From Nitratireductor sp. XY-223 (GTDB taxonomy: Bacteria > Pseudomonadota > Alphaproteobacteria > Rhizobiales > Rhizobiaceae), in assembly GCF_004959855.1 (NCBI RefSeq), contig NZ_SPNT01000012.1, positions 1-64,000 on the forward strand: DNA of 64,000 bases, in the 5' to 3' direction. Below are positions 53,147 to 62,137 of the stretch, in pieces. The notes beneath the pieces were generated by a model that was given only the letters and a program-made list of their open reading frames with translations, was not told the DNA's origin and made no database searches. Made by a program: the position numbers and the translations under genes. Within the stretch, counting starts at the first letter, position 1; each line of letters begins with the position of its first letter.

Positions 53147-54331
53147 ATGTTCGAAAAGCTCCAGCCCGCCCCGCCCGACAAGATCCTCGCGCTGATGGCG
53201 CAGTACCGCGAGGACAGCCGCACCGACAAGGTCGATCTCGGGGTCGGCGTCTACAAGGACGCGGACGGCAACACCGCCATCATGCGGGCGATACGCGCCG
53301 CCGCGAAACGCCTGCACGACGAACAGACCACAAAGACCTATGTCGGCCTGCAGGGCGACAAGGATTTCTGCGCCGCCATGGGCGAGATCGTCCTCGGCGA
53401 CGCGGTGTCCGCGGACCGCTTGCGCGTATGCCAGGCACCCGGTGGCTCCGGCGCGCTCAGCATCATTGCCATGATGCTGAACCGTGCCCGCCCGGGCGCG
53501 ACCGTCTGGATTTCCGATCCGTCCTGGCCGAACCATATCCCGCTGCTCAGCGGCGCCGGCCTGACCCCGCAATCCTACCCCTACTATGACGCCGCAACCG
53601 GGTCCGTCCGTTTCGACGAAATGAAGGAGGCGCTGCGCGGCGCGGCAGCAGGCGACATCGTTCTGCTGCACGGCTGCTGCCACAACCCGACCGGCGCCGA
53701 CCTGACGGTCCCCCAGTGGGAGGCGATTGCGGATCTGTGCAACGAAAAGGGCCTTTTTCCGTTCGTCGACTTCGCCTATCTCGGCTTTGGCGACGGTCTT
53801 GAGGAGGATTGCGCGGGCCTGCGGGCGCTGGCGCGAAGAGTGCCGGAACTGGCCATAGCCGCGAGCTGCTCGAAGAACTTTGCCGTCTACCGCGAGCGCG
53901 TCGGCGCGGCCATGCTGGTGGGTGCCAATGCTTTGGACGTCGACACCGCCTTCAGCCAGTTGCTGTCCGTCACCAGAAGCGTCTACTCCATGCCGCCCGA
54001 CCACGGCGCTGCCATCGTGCGCATCGTGCTCGACGACCCGGAGCTGCGCGCCGACTGGATGGAGGAGCTCGAGGGCATGCGCAGCCGCATGGTGACGCTG
54101 CGCCGCGATTTTGCCGATGCGCTGCGGCGCGCGTCGAACAGCGGCCGCTACGATTTCATCGCCGATCAGAAGGGCATGTTCTCGCGCCTCGGCCTCGCCA
54201 CCGAACAGATCGACACACTGCGCAACGAGCACGGCATCTACATCGTCGGCGACAGCCGCATCAACATCGCCGGCCTGCATCACGACAAGCTGGACGATCT
54301 GGCCCGCGCCATCGTCGCGGTCGCCGGCTGA
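53147..54331 (+). CDS. Aromatic/aspartate aminotransferase (class I, TyrB-like)
   Basis: This 394-residue fold-type I aminotransferase of the Iab subgroup has VDLGVGVYKDADGNTAIM, GGSGAL, HGCCHNPTGADLT, DFAYLGFGDGLEEDC and the Lys region AASCSKNFAVYRERVGA. The sequence type matches TyrB/AatA, which transaminates aspartate and aromatic amino acids. It begins 22 bp after the oxidoreductase stop, so the pair would turn Phe, Tyr or Trp into aryl-acetyl-CoA. A terminator hairpin follows. Confidence 0.9.
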   Translation: MFEKLQPAPPDKILALMAQYREDSRTDKVDLGVGVYKDADGNTAIMRAIRAAAKRLHDEQTTKTYVGLQGDKDFCAAMGEIVLGDAVSADRLRVCQAPGGSGALSIIAMMLNRARPGATVWISDPSWPNHIPLLSGAGLTPQSYPYYDAATGSVRFDEMKEALRGAAAGDIVLLHGCCHNPTGADLTVPQWEAIADLCNEKGLFPFVDFAYLGFGDGLEEDCAGLRALARRVPELAIAASCSKNFAVYRERVGAAMLVGANALDVDTAFSQLLSVTRSVYSMPPDHGAAIVRIVLDDPELRADWMEELEGMRSRMVTLRRDFADALRRASNSGRYDFIADQKGMFSRLGLATEQIDTLRNEHGIYIVGDSRINIAGLHHDKLDDLARAIVAVAG

Positions 54332-54340
54332 CGCAAACAA

Positions 54341-54364
54341 AAACGGGGTCTTTCGGCCCCGTTT
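54341..54364. terminator. Bidirectional intrinsic terminator
   Basis: AAACGGGG (54341-54348) pairs with CCCCGTTT (54357-54364) across an 8-nt loop, between the convergent aminotransferase and aldehyde dehydrogenase genes. The minus-strand side continues in T-rich sequence (TTGTTTG). Confidence 0.75.
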
Positions 54365-54385
54365 CGATTTCGGATGGATTTCGGC

Positions 54386-55873
54386 CTAGGCGCCGATGCC
54401 GCCGAAGCACAGATATTTGATCTCGACGAAATCCTCGATCCCGTATTTCGAGCCTTCGCGGCCGAGGCCGGACTGCTTAACGCCACCGAAGGGCGCCACT
54501 TCCGTCGAAATCAGGCCGGTATTGATGCCGACCATGCCGTATTCCAGCGCCTCGGCGACCGTCCAGACCCGAGACAGGTCGCGGGCGTAGAAATAGGACG
54601 CGAGGCCGAATTCCGTCGCATTGGCAAGTTCGATCACCTCCTCAACGGTCTCGAAGCGGAACAGCGGCGCCACGGGCCCGAAGGTCTCCTCGCGCGCCAC
54701 CTTCATCTCGGTCGAGACGCCGGTCAGGACCGTCGGCTCGTAGAATGTGCCGCCGTGCACGTCGGGCTTGCCGCCCGTCAGCACCGTGGCGCCGTGGGCC
54801 AGCGCATCCGAGACGTGTTCCTCGACCTTCGATAGGCCCTGCTTGTCGATGAGCGGACCGGTGGTCACGCCGTCCTCGAAGCCGTCGCCCACCTTCAGCT
54901 CGCGCACCTTGACGGCGAGCTTCTCGGCGAATTCGTCATAGACCCCGGCCTGCACGTAGATCCGGTTGGCGCACACGCAGGTCTGGCCGGCATTGCGGTA
55001 TTTGGAGATCATGGCACCGTCGACCGCCGCATCGATATCGGCGTCGTCGAAGACGATGAAAGGCGCGTTGCCGCCGAGTTCCAGGCCGATCTTCTTGATC
55101 TGGTCCGAGCACTGCCGCATCAGGATGCGGCCGACCTCGGTCGAGCCGGTGAAGGTCAGCTTGCGCACCTTGTCATTGTCCGACAACTCGCGGCCAATGG
55201 CCGGTCCGTCCTCACCGACGATCAGGTTGAAGACACCTGCGGGCATGCCGGCGCGCTCGGCGAGCACGCCCAGCGCAATGGCCGACAGCGGCGTCTGCTC
55301 GGCCGGCTTGACGACCACCGTGCAGCCGGTGGCCAGCGCCGGAGCGATCTTGCGGGTGATCATCGCGTTCGGGAAGTTCCACGGCGTGATCGCGCCGACG
55401 ACACCGATCGGCTGCTTGATCACCACCAGCCGCTTGTCGCCCTGGTGGCCGGGGATGGTGTCGCCATAGACCCGCTTGGCCTCTTCCGCGAACCATTCCA
55501 TGAACGACGCGCCATAGACAATCTCGCCGCGCGCTTCCGCGAACGGCTTGCCCATCTCCATGGTCAGGATGGTCGCCAGGTCGTCGGCATTCTCCAGTTG
55601 CAGCTCATAAAGACGGCGCATGATCGTGCCGCGTTCCTTGGCGGTCATCGCCGCCCAGGACTTCTGCGCCTCGTGTGCGGCATCGATTGCCTGGCGGGTG
55701 TTTTGCGCCCCCATGTCCGGCAAGCTGGCGATCACCTCGCCGTTCGACGGATTGTCGACGTCGAACCGGCGGCCGGTATCCGCCTCGGTGATCCAGGTGC
55801 CGCCGACGAGGCCCGCGGCGGGCAACAGCGACGGATCGGACAGTCGCGACAGGAGATTATCGGAAATGCTCAT
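54386..55873 (-). CDS. NAD(P)-dependent succinate-semialdehyde dehydrogenase, GabD family
   Basis: This 495-residue aldehyde dehydrogenase has the cofactor motif TPWNFPNAMITRKIAPALATGCTVVVKPAEQTP, GSTEVGR, the catalytic Glu in LELGGNAPFIVF and the catalytic Cys in NAGQTCVCANRIYVQ. This form (GQTCVCANR) is typical of GabD. The ATG at 55873 has GGAGG; the longer frame runs into the repeat. It would oxidise succinate semialdehyde from GABA. No gabT is adjacent. The LacI gene lies upstream across repeat copy 2. Confidence 0.88.
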   Translation of the reverse strand: MSISDNLLSRLSDPSLLPAAGLVGGTWITEADTGRRFDVDNPSNGEVIASLPDMGAQNTRQAIDAAHEAQKSWAAMTAKERGTIMRRLYELQLENADDLATILTMEMGKPFAEARGEIVYGASFMEWFAEEAKRVYGDTIPGHQGDKRLVVIKQPIGVVGAITPWNFPNAMITRKIAPALATGCTVVVKPAEQTPLSAIALGVLAERAGMPAGVFNLIVGEDGPAIGRELSDNDKVRKLTFTGSTEVGRILMRQCSDQIKKIGLELGGNAPFIVFDDADIDAAVDGAMISKYRNAGQTCVCANRIYVQAGVYDEFAEKLAVKVRELKVGDGFEDGVTTGPLIDKQGLSKVEEHVSDALAHGATVLTGGKPDVHGGTFYEPTVLTGVSTEMKVAREETFGPVAPLFRFETVEEVIELANATEFGLASYFYARDLSRVWTVAEALEYGMVGINTGLISTEVAPFGGVKQSGLGREGSKYGIEDFVEIKYLCFGGIGA

Positions 55874-56002
55874 CGGGAGGCCTCCACGAAACGCGTAATC
55901 GGGAATAGATGCGGCTTTGCGCCGGTCGCCAGATGTATTGACCATCGGCGACGACAACGCAAGCAGCGACGTCGAGAATCTGCGGTGAACGGATTGTCCG
56001 CC

Positions 56003-56304
56003 AGAGCAAGATGAGGTCAGGTTTGGACATTTGATGGCGGAAAATCTGTCCACTCGGCGAGGCGCGTCGCGCAGCGCGATGTGGGGCATCGGGCAAGCGG
56101 CGCAACGACGCCGATGGGCCGATTTTCCCCACCCTTGAAAGGGAGGTGGATATTGAAAACCAACAGTGAACGGGCCGGGCGAATTTTGGCCCCTGGCGTC
56201 GTTGGCTTGCGCTTGTGGTGGGGTGGCACCACGGCGCGCAACCCGCCTAGCCAGCGACCAAAATCGCCACGGTCAAATGACCAAACCTGACCTCATCTTG
56301 CTCT
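56003..56304. repeat. 302-bp imperfect-palindrome repeat, copy 2
   Basis: Perfect 24-bp inverted arms (56003-56026 and 56281-56304; outer bases AGAGCAAGATGAGG) enclose an interior about 90% identical to copy 1 in inverted orientation. Its arms match copy 1 arms at only 16 of 24 positions. After one mismatch the same CATTTGA/TCAAATG pairing continues. Its right end touches the LacI gene and supplies part of that stop codon. The 428-bp gap to 55874 holds nothing else recognisable apart from the gabD-like upstream region. Confidence 0.9.
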
Positions 56305-57319
56305 AATGCGGAGCGGTGCCGGTCGACTGCCGGACGACCAGCTCGGTCCGCATTTCGATGGTCTCGGGCGCCGTGCGCCGCGCTCCTATGATGTCGAGAA
56401 GCATGGTCATCGCGGTGCGGCCGATCTCCACGCGCGGCTGGCTGATGGTGGTCAACGGCGGGCTGTAGCTTTCGCTGATGAAAAGATCGTCGAAGCCGAC
56501 GACGGACACGTCCTCGGGCACCCGCAACCCGCGCCGCCGCAATTCGCCGATCGCCCCGAACGCCATTTCATCGTTGGCAACGAACAGGGCCGTCGGCGGG
56601 CTGTCGGCGTCGAAAAGCCCGGCGCAGCACTCTCGTCCGCTCCGGATCGAGTAGTCGCCCACCGGCTCGTAATTGTCCGGTATGGCGAGGCCGGCCTCGG
56701 CCATCGCCTTGCGGTAGCCGTCGAGCCGCAGCCGGCTGAGGATTTCCGGCAGCGGGCCGCAGATATGGGCGATGCGACGATGACCGAGCGCCGCCAGATG
56801 GCGCACCGCCTGCTTGGCCGCCGTGCAATTGTCGATCCGCACATGCGCGAGCCGGCAGTTTTCCACCGCCTCCAGCGCAACGACGATCGGCGCGATGCCG
56901 GCTTCGGTATCGAGGACCGCGTGGCTGTCCGGAAGCGTGCCGGTCATCAGGATCATGCCGTCCGCGCGGCCGTCGCGCAGCATGTCGAAATACTCGGCCT
57001 CGCGCTCGGGATCGTCTTCCGTGTTGCCCATCAAAAGCACATAGCCGGCCGCGCGCGCCACGGCTTCGACACCCCTGAATATTTCCAGATAGAAGGGGTT
57101 GCGCATGTTGCGCACGACGAGCAGCACCGCCATCGACTTCTGGATGCGCAGATTGCGCGCCCGCACGTTGAGCCGGTAGTTGAGCTTGCTTGCCGCCTCG
57201 CGGACCTTCTCGCGCGTCGCATCGGTCACCAGCGACGAATCGCTCAGCGCCCGCGACACGGTCGCCGTCGATACGCCGGCAACGCGCGCAATGTCCTTGA
57301 TCCTGGTCCGTTCGCTCAT
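56303..57319 (-). CDS. LacI-family transcriptional regulator
   Basis: This 338-residue repressor has the DNA-binding N-terminus TRIKDIARVAGVSTATVSRALSDSSLVTDATREKVREAASKLNYRLN and a sugar-binding-type effector domain (AVLLVVRNMRNPFYLEIF onward, ending MRTELVVRQSTG). The ATG at 57319 begins the family sequence. The TAG stop is formed with the terminal AG of repeat copy 2, suggesting that the repeat arrived at the gene end. A LacI-type operator lies 81-94 bp upstream, implying autoregulation. It may control the downstream gabD-like gene. Confidence 0.9.
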   Translation of the reverse strand: MSERTRIKDIARVAGVSTATVSRALSDSSLVTDATREKVREAASKLNYRLNVRARNLRIQKSMAVLLVVRNMRNPFYLEIFRGVEAVARAAGYVLLMGNTEDDPEREAEYFDMLRDGRADGMILMTGTLPDSHAVLDTEAGIAPIVVALEAVENCRLAHVRIDNCTAAKQAVRHLAALGHRRIAHICGPLPEILSRLRLDGYRKAMAEAGLAIPDNYEPVGDYSIRSGRECCAGLFDADSPPTALFVANDEMAFGAIGELRRRGLRVPEDVSVVGFDDLFISESYSPPLTTISQPRVEIGRTAMTMLLDIIGARRTAPETIEMRTELVVRQSTGTAPH

Positions 57320-57399
57320 CTTCTGTTCCGCCGGTGACCGCCGCAATGGCCTCTGGAGACGTGTTGCCAGATCGCGCTCAAACGCCGTTATACTGGATT

Positions 57400-57413
57400 T
57401 GTAATCGATTGCA
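57400..57413. promoter_or_regulatory. LacI-type operator upstream of lacI-like gene
   Basis: TGTAATCGATTGCA is a palindrome with the central CG and one mismatched pair, the usual LacI-family operator shape. It is about 80 bp from the start codon at 57319. Confidence 0.6.
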
Positions 57414-57480
57414 AAATCACGGATGAGCATACCCGTGCGGAGACAGGTCATCATCTTCCGGCCACCGCAAGCCTGTGAAA

Positions 57481-57924
57481 TCAGCGCAGGAACAAATGGC
57501 CGGCCGACGCAGACAACGTGTCCTGAATTTCTCCTGCAAGAGATATAAAATCGTGTGGTGGATGACGGGAGGTATACAGGCAGTTAACGCTGCCGACGCA
57601 ATCGGATCCGCGAACAACCGGCACATTCAAAATTGCGTGGATTGCATTTGCCAATATGACGTCATGATCCGGAAAGGTTGCCTCAATCGCCTCAGCACCA
57701 ACCAGCAATGCGGGCTTCTTCAGTTCGATGATCTGTCTGGCCCATTCACCACCGGGCACAGGCTTTGAGCCAAATGTCGGAAACACGAGGGGCATGGAGG
57801 AAAAGACACGGTGCATCCGTGAGCCGCCGTCGCTCAACAGGAGAATTGTGACATGGTCGCAGGAAGCCCGTTCCTTGATCAAGTTTGCACAATCGGCAAT
57901 TTCCAGATCATCTGATCGGGTCAT
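57481..57924 (-). CDS. GAF-domain protein
   Basis: This 147-residue single-domain protein resembles a GAF sensor fold (CDHVTILLLSDGGSRMHRVFSS at the start, ILNVPVVRGSDCVGSVNCLYTSRHPPHDFISLAGEIQDTLS at the end). No output domain is present. It is the last gene of the TetR-TRAP-M24 operon, 37 bp after the M24 stop. It may sense or buffer the imported compound; that is inference. Confidence 0.7.
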   Translation of the reverse strand: MTRSDDLEIADCANLIKERASCDHVTILLLSDGGSRMHRVFSSMPLVFPTFGSKPVPGGEWARQIIELKKPALLVGAEAIEATFPDHDVILANAIHAILNVPVVRGSDCVGSVNCLYTSRHPPHDFISLAGEIQDTLSASAGHLFLR

Positions 57925-57961
57925 GACCGCGGCCGTCTTATGAATTTCGGGACCACTCTGT

Positions 57962-59116
57962 TCAGATGGTGAGTTCGTTGAGGGCGTCAGGGGCTTCAGT
58001 CAGGCAGACCGGACCATGGTCCGTCGCGACGACCGTATCGGAATGCCTGAACCCGCCGACGCCCGGAATGTAGATTCCGGGCTCCAAGGTGAACACCATG
58101 CCCTTCTTGATGACACCTTCGTCGCCATCTGCGAGAAATGGCCCTTCATGGGAGGTAACGCCCATCCCGTGGCCGGCGCGATGACGGCGCGCCGAAGAAA
58201 ATCCGCGCTTGTCGAAGAGTGCATTCACTTCGCGATCGATATCTCCCATCAGATTTCCGGCCCTCGTCCGCTCAAAACAGATGCTTCGGGCCTCCATCAT
58301 CGTCTCATAAGGCCCCTTCGCCTCCTCGGGCACCGCTCCGAGAAAGAACGTGCGCTCGATCTCCGCGCCGTATCCGTTGAGCACCGAATTGAACACGGTG
58401 ACATGGGGCCCGCCGGGCAGCATCTTCATGTCGAGATCGGTGAAGTTGTGGGGGTCGTGAGACACTTCGGCATTCTGGATCAAGGTCATTATGGACGTCG
58501 CGAGAGGGTTGATGGACGGGTTGTCCGCGGCGATCTTTGCGTGAAGCGATTTTCCGATCGAAAGATTGATCTCGCTTTGGGAGAGGCCGGGTCTTGCTTT
58601 TGCCAGCAAATCCGAGTGCGCCTCGCTCAACAATCGGCAACCATAGGCAATCCGGCCAAGTTCGTAGTCGGATTTGACCTCCCGCAGCCGGTCCACAAGG
58701 TCGATCGGCAGTGCCCGCTCGCCGATGCAGCGCAACATTGCGCCCGGCAGCATGTCCTCAACGCCGACAAGGCCGGAATCGGGCAGCAGGTCGCAAAAAC
58801 GGTCGGTCCAGCGCTGCCCCTCGGGAGCCGGAAACTCGGCGTAGGTAGCGAGTTCAACATCTCCGGCAATCCGGTGGACCGCATGATCCAGTTCAAGAAA
58901 CGGGACAAGGAAAACCGGGCGACCCGATTTTGGCACCGTGAGAATGAAAGGTCGCTCGTGGACGAAATTTGCAAAATTGGTCAGCCAGAGGATATTCGCC
59001 GGAGAAAAGCAGATATAGGCTTCCAAACCGTACCGCCCGAGCGCGTCCTGCAACCGGGACACCCTTCCGCGCATTTCGTGGACGGTCGGTGCAGTAAAGG
59101 TCTCTTCAATTTTCAC
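57962..59116 (-). CDS. M24 (creatinase/aminopeptidase P) family hydrolase with altered metal site
   Basis: This 384-residue protein has the two-domain pita-bread fold: a creatinase N-terminal domain (LQDALGRYGLEAYICFSPANILWLTNF) and a C-terminal catalytic domain. Of the five metal ligands in prolidases only the His in HRAGHGMGV and the Glu in TLEPGIYIPG are plainly kept. The two Asp positions read FNSVLNGYGAEIERT (Asn and Glu) and the last Glu reads FRHSDTV (Ser). It may be a metal-free hydrolase like creatinase. It starts at GTG, nine bases after dctM. Confidence 0.8.
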   Translation of the reverse strand: MKIEETFTAPTVHEMRGRVSRLQDALGRYGLEAYICFSPANILWLTNFANFVHERPFILTVPKSGRPVFLVPFLELDHAVHRIAGDVELATYAEFPAPEGQRWTDRFCDLLPDSGLVGVEDMLPGAMLRCIGERALPIDLVDRLREVKSDYELGRIAYGCRLLSEAHSDLLAKARPGLSQSEINLSIGKSLHAKIAADNPSINPLATSIMTLIQNAEVSHDPHNFTDLDMKMLPGGPHVTVFNSVLNGYGAEIERTFFLGAVPEEAKGPYETMMEARSICFERTRAGNLMGDIDREVNALFDKRGFSSARRHRAGHGMGVTSHEGPFLADGDEGVIKKGMVFTLEPGIYIPGVGGFRHSDTVVATDHGPVCLTEAPDALNELTI

Positions 59117-59125
59117 GTTAACACC

Positions 59126-60436
59126 TCAAAAGAATCTGGAGGGAAGCCACAGCGCAATCGCCGGGACCGCTATGAGAATGGCCAGTGTCAGGATGTCCAT
59201 TGCGATAAACCAGGTAACGCCGCCGAAAATTGTCGGAAGTCGCACCTTGCCGTCCAGCGCACTTTGAATGACGAAAATGTTCAGGCCGATTGGCGGCGTA
59301 ATCAGCCCGATTTCCAGCAGTTTGATCAGGATGATGCCGAACCAGATGAGATCCATGTCAAGCGAACCGGCCAATGGCAGGATAAGCGGGGCCGTCAGCA
59401 ACAGCAGCCCGATCGAGTCAATGAACATGCCAAGGACGATATAGAGAAGCGAGACCGCCAGTATCAGTACAAGAGGTCCGGCTGCGCTCCGTTGAAACAG
59501 ATCTTCCAGCATCCCGTTCAAGCCGACAACGGCCGAATACCGGGTCAACAGCGCGCCTCCGATGACGATTATGAAGATAGCCGTAAAGGACAATGCGCTT
59601 TGTTGCAGCGCCCGAAGGAACGCGGCAAGCCGAAACCTGCCGCTCACCACCGCGATCGCGACCGCCCCCAACGCGCCCAGCGCACCGGCCTCTGTCGGGG
59701 TGGCGATGCCAAGGGATATGCTTCCCATGACAATCAGGATCAGCAGCGGCAGCGGCGCAATGTCAAAAAGGAGTTTCCTTGTGAAGGGCTCGATTTCATC
59801 ATCCGTTGCCGCACCCCCAAGCGCGGGATTGAGCCCGCATCGCACGACAATCATCGTCATGTAGATCAGAACCGACAGAATTCCCGGCAGAACACCCGCC
59901 AGGAACAGGCCGCCGATGGAGACATCGGCATAAACACCGTAGAGAATCATCAAGATACTCGGCGGGATGAGCGAACCCAGCGTACCCGATGCAGCGATTG
60001 TTCCGCACGCCAGTCCCGGATCGTATTTGCGGCTCAACATCTCCGGAATCGCGATACGGGACATGGATGCCGCCGTTGCGACCGACGAGCCGGACGCCGC
60101 CGCAAACAGGGCACTTGCCAATACACTGGCGCAGGCAAGCGCGCCGGGAAGTCTCGCCAGAAGCGCCCTCGACGCGTTGAACAGCCCCTTTGTCAATCCC
60201 GTTTCCGAAGCGACAAATCCCATGAGCAAGAACATCGGGACCGCTGAGAAACTCCAGTTGGTCGACAGTTCATAGGGCAACCTGGAAATCGATCCGATGG
60301 CCGCGCGCAGGCTCGTCTCATGGGCGATACCGACAAATGAAACCGTGATGAGTGAAAGACCGATCGGAACGCGTATCGCGATCAGACCGAGCAAGGCTCC
60401 GAAGGTCAGCAGGACGGAGAACAATGGCTCAGACAT
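59126..60436 (-). CDS. TRAP transporter large permease DctM
   Basis: This 436-residue permease is of the standard length. Hallmarks are LFAAASGSSVATAASMSRIAIPEM, SGTLGSLIPPSILMILYGVYADVSIGGLFLAG and FGIILIKLLEIGLITPPIGLNIFVIQS. It overlaps dctQ by 8 bp and precedes the M24 hydrolase gene, so import and hydrolysis of one compound are probably coupled. Confidence 0.92.
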   Translation of the reverse strand: MSEPLFSVLLTFGALLGLIAIRVPIGLSLITVSFVGIAHETSLRAAIGSISRLPYELSTNWSFSAVPMFLLMGFVASETGLTKGLFNASRALLARLPGALACASVLASALFAAASGSSVATAASMSRIAIPEMLSRKYDPGLACGTIAASGTLGSLIPPSILMILYGVYADVSIGGLFLAGVLPGILSVLIYMTMIVVRCGLNPALGGAATDDEIEPFTRKLLFDIAPLPLLILIVMGSISLGIATPTEAGALGALGAVAIAVVSGRFRLAAFLRALQQSALSFTAIFIIVIGGALLTRYSAVVGLNGMLEDLFQRSAAGPLVLILAVSLLYIVLGMFIDSIGLLLLTAPLILPLAGSLDMDLIWFGIILIKLLEIGLITPPIGLNIFVIQSALDGKVRLPTIFGGVTWFIAMDILTLAILIAVPAIALWLPSRFF

Positions 60437-60926
60437 CCTGGTCCCGACCGCGGAAGCGTTTCACGCACAGCAGGAAAGCCGCTATGGCCGAAGTGGCGAA
60501 GACAATTGGAAGCACCCAACGGACCGGCCATATCGGCAAATGGCTTATCCCCATGGAGACCTCGCCATTGTTCGTGGAAATGACCGCCTGTTTGAAGGTG
60601 AAGTAGGCCAGCACAAGATAGATGGCCGTGGTCAACAGGACGGAGACGACAATGGAAATCTGTTTCAATCGACGTGGAAAAAGCCTGTAGAACAGGTCGG
60701 TATCGATGTGCCCGCCGGTCAGTTCGAGCATCATGATCGGAAAGAACACCAGCGGAATCATGTAGTAGAATGAAACGATTTCTATCGTGGCACCGATCGG
60801 CGCGTTGACGGACGCCCGCAAAAGCACATCAACCGAAACGGTCAGCAATATCGCAAATACCGCAAGGGCGGCGATCGCAAGTTGCAGGCGGGCAAGAGAC
60901 CCAGCCAGTCGGATTACAGTTTGCAT
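60429..60926 (-). CDS. TRAP transporter small permease DctQ
   Basis: This 165-residue protein has four membrane helices (LQLAIAALAVFAILLTVSVDVLLRA, IVSFYYMIPLVFFPIMMLELTGGHIDTDLFYRL, ISIVVSVLLTTAIYLVLAYFTF and LPIVFATSAIAAFLL). It has the normal length and topology of DctQ. It lies between dctP and dctM of the second TRAP system. Confidence 0.88.
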   Translation of the reverse strand: MQTVIRLAGSLARLQLAIAALAVFAILLTVSVDVLLRASVNAPIGATIEIVSFYYMIPLVFFPIMMLELTGGHIDTDLFYRLFPRRLKQISIVVSVLLTTAIYLVLAYFTFKQAVISTNNGEVSMGISHLPIWPVRWVLPIVFATSAIAAFLLCVKRFRGRDQDV

Positions 60927-60987
60927 GATGGTTTTCCCGGCATGGAGCCTGGCACGGGACCGGCAGGCCGGCCCCGTTGAGGTCGGA

Positions 60988-62121
60988 TCAGTTCAACCCG
61001 TAGGTTTCGACATCAACCTTGCCGTAGATCTCTTGTCTTATCAGTTCGGCGAACGCCTGCTTGTCCTCGACGGGAACGTCCTTGAGAAGGTCTTCCCATT
61101 TGTTCACCGTCGCCTGGAAACGGCCCAGCAATGCCTCGGGATCTTCAATGCCGAAGGTGGATTTGGCGATCTCAGCCGCAACAGTCGGCTGCGCCTTGCG
61201 AAACGCGTCGATCGATGCCTTGAGATCCTCGGTGGGCTCATGAAACGAAACGCCTTTTTCCGTCAGGCTGTCGCGCGCTTCCTGTTCGGCCAACAACGTG
61301 CCATCGACAATGAAGGTCGCGATCGTATCGGCCTCGGCATCGAGAACCGCCCGTCTCTGCTCGGTCGTGAGCTCCGCCCATGCATCCTTGTTGTAGCCGT
61401 GCCCCAGCCCCGCCCAGAACAAGGTGATGGGCAAATCGGTGATGTGGTAGGCGACTTCATACAGCTTGCGTGACTGGGCATCGACCGCGGTTGTGGTCGT
61501 GCATGTCAGGGCACCCTTTTCCAGAGCGCCATACTGCTCGTTCGTGTTGAACGCGACCGTCACGCCCCCCGCTGAATTCGCCCAGGCCGCAGGAGCTCGT
61601 CCGGGCAGCCTGAGCTTGGCCCCCTTCAACTCGGCGAGGCTGGTTACAGGTACATTGCAGACCAGCTTGTAGTGATTGGTCGCATAGGAACTGCCGAACA
61701 CGACGCCGTGTCTTTTCCACTCGGCACTGAGTTCGGGATCGAAGATATTGAACTCCGTCGCCGCGGCAATGATCACCCTGGGATCCGAAAAGGTCATCCC
61801 CAGTTCCTCCACCGCATTGGAAACCGGCAGATCCGACGGTGTATATTGGGCAAAATGTCCGGAGACGTCGGCAAGTCCGTCCGCGAGCTCCGAGAGATTG
61901 CCTAGCGCAGTCACGCGCGGTGATCCCAGCTCCACTTCCGCGGTTAGCGTCCCGTTTGAATGATGCGCCACGCGTTCAGCCCAATAATCATAGAGGTAGC
62001 GCGAGTACATGTGGGTGGGCGGCAGCCACGTCGCGGCCACAAGGCTGTCTCTGGCCAATGCAGTGCCGGATGTCGCGGTCATCGCTGTACAAAAAGCCAG
62101 CGCGAATGGAAGCATTCTCAT
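60988..62121 (-). CDS. TRAP transporter substrate-binding protein DctP
   Basis: This 377-residue periplasmic receptor has a signal peptide (MRMLPFALAFCTAMTATSGTALA). Family features are the ligand-binding Arg in GAKLRLPGRAP, followed by the middle region FNTNEQYGALEKGALTCTTTTAVDAQSRKLYEVAYHITDLPITLFW. The ATG at 62121 has GGGAGG five bases upstream. It starts 16 bp after the TetR stop. The ligand is not the C4-dicarboxylate type by context and remains unknown. Confidence 0.9.
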   Translation of the reverse strand: MRMLPFALAFCTAMTATSGTALARDSLVAATWLPPTHMYSRYLYDYWAERVAHHSNGTLTAEVELGSPRVTALGNLSELADGLADVSGHFAQYTPSDLPVSNAVEELGMTFSDPRVIIAAATEFNIFDPELSAEWKRHGVVFGSSYATNHYKLVCNVPVTSLAELKGAKLRLPGRAPAAWANSAGGVTVAFNTNEQYGALEKGALTCTTTTAVDAQSRKLYEVAYHITDLPITLFWAGLGHGYNKDAWAELTTEQRRAVLDAEADTIATFIVDGTLLAEQEARDSLTEKGVSFHEPTEDLKASIDAFRKAQPTVAAEIAKSTFGIEDPEALLGRFQATVNKWEDLLKDVPVEDKQAFAELIRQEIYGKVDVETYGLN

Positions 62122-62137
62122 GGTTTCCTCCCGAATG

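Noticed and set aside
57962-59116. Assignment as DMSP lyase DddP or ectoine hydrolase
   Set aside because: The fold is shared, but length, metal-site residues and neighbours do not specifically match either enzyme.
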